From the NCBI GenBank assembly GCA_003457065.1, contig DMJQ01000159.1:9388-15582 (forward strand): a stretch of DNA of 6,195 bases, in the 5' to 3' direction. The first letter of the stretch is position 1. The number at the start of each line of letters is the position of its first letter. Of this stretch, positions 5,969-6,195 are shown piece after piece. The notes beneath the pieces are model-generated. The model saw nothing but the letters and a program-made list of their open reading frames with translations. It searched no databases and was not told where the DNA came from. Origin of the DNA: Clostridiales bacterium (GTDB lineage: Bacteria > Bacillota > Clostridia > Tissierellales > Sedimentibacteraceae). A program made the position numbers and the translations under genes.

Positions 5969-6195
5969 ATGAATATAAGGGAGAAGTATGAGCAATTTGA
6001 AATTTTAAACTTATCTGATAGGGCTTCAAAAAGTAAATTTTCCAAGGGAAGAATATACGATGAGCCGAAATGTGAAATAAGGACGGAATACCAAAGAGAC
6101 AGAGACAGAATTCTTCATTCAAAAGCTTTCAGAAGATTAAAGCACAAAACTCAGGTTTTCTTGTCTCCCGAAGGTGACCATTACAGAACAAGAGG
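5969..6195 (+). CDS. dgt: dGTPase-like deoxynucleoside triphosphohydrolase, 5' part only
   Basis: Only the first 75 codons are present; the frame is open to the window edge. The conserved segment [17 protein letters not shown] (38-54), then [10 protein letters not shown] and [10 protein letters not shown], is the hallmark N-terminal block of Dgt-type HD-domain enzymes, which hydrolyse dNTPs to deoxynucleosides and triphosphate. The metal-binding HD residues normally follow immediately (in the 'LTHTLEV' region) and are outside the window, so activity cannot be judged. The ATG at 5969 lies 22 bp after the yqfL stop, with a weak purine-rich stretch (GAGAGAAGTGG, 5953-5963) before it. No terminator or promoter separates it from the previous gene, suggesting read-through. 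In many Clostridia the next genes are dnaG and rpoD, so this gene probably heads toward that module (inference). Confidence 0.9.
   Translation, partial: MNIREKYEQFEILNLSDRASKSKFSKGRIYDEPKCEIRTEYQRDRDRILHSKAFRRLKHKTQVFLSPEGDHYRTR

Noticed and set aside
5740..6122. Minus-strand open frames across the end of yqfL and the start of dgt
   Set aside because: They cross two conserved plus-strand genes and have no ribosome sites or recognisable domains.

Overview
The window looks like chromosomal DNA from a low-GC, Gram-positive anaerobe of the Clostridia. Three things point there: AT-rich third positions with heavy AGA/ATA/AAA use, purine-rich Shine-Dalgarno sites, and a gene order close to the Bacillus/Clostridium cluster cdd-era-recO-glyRS-ccpN-yqfL-(dgt)-dnaG-rpoD. 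All genes are on the + strand. I see no insertion sequence, phage gene, tRNA, rRNA or CRISPR array.

Region 1 (30-2605) is a tight operon-like run: cytidine deaminase (cdd), the ribosome-assembly GTPase era, the recombination mediator recO (sharing an ATGA stop/start with era), and a small protein with an N-terminal UBA-like helical domain, a DUF4342-type core and C-terminal 11-residue helical repeats. Gaps are 17-19 bp or overlaps, and no terminator is visible at the end of the run.

Region 2 (2606-2994) is non-coding. It starts with a sigma-A-type promoter, followed by a complete glycine T-box leader: Stem I with a GGG/GGA specifier, a small Stem III, an antiterminator with a TGGA bulge, and an intrinsic terminator with a T6 tract. 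About 140 nt of extra structured sequence of unknown role follows before the glyQS ribosome site.

Region 3 (2995-4389) is glyQS, a single-chain dimeric (archaeal/eukaryotic-type) glycyl-tRNA synthetase. It occupies the place where Bacillus carries the unrelated two-subunit glyQ-glyS pair. Uncharged tRNA-Gly is expected to switch its expression on through the T-box.

Region 4 (4390-5946) has a perfect 20-bp palindrome and then two linked genes. One is a CcpN-family HTH-CBS-CBS repressor with no normal start codon at the conserved position. The other is a DUF299 regulatory protein of the pyruvate,phosphate dikinase type. Together they suggest control of the pyruvate/PEP node. The window ends inside a dGTPase-like gene (5969 onward), cut off before its HD motif.

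Most of the content is conserved housekeeping. The points most worth checking are the structured segment after the T-box terminator, the non-ATG start of ccpN, the palindrome before it, the T-box specifier register, and the DUF4342 protein.
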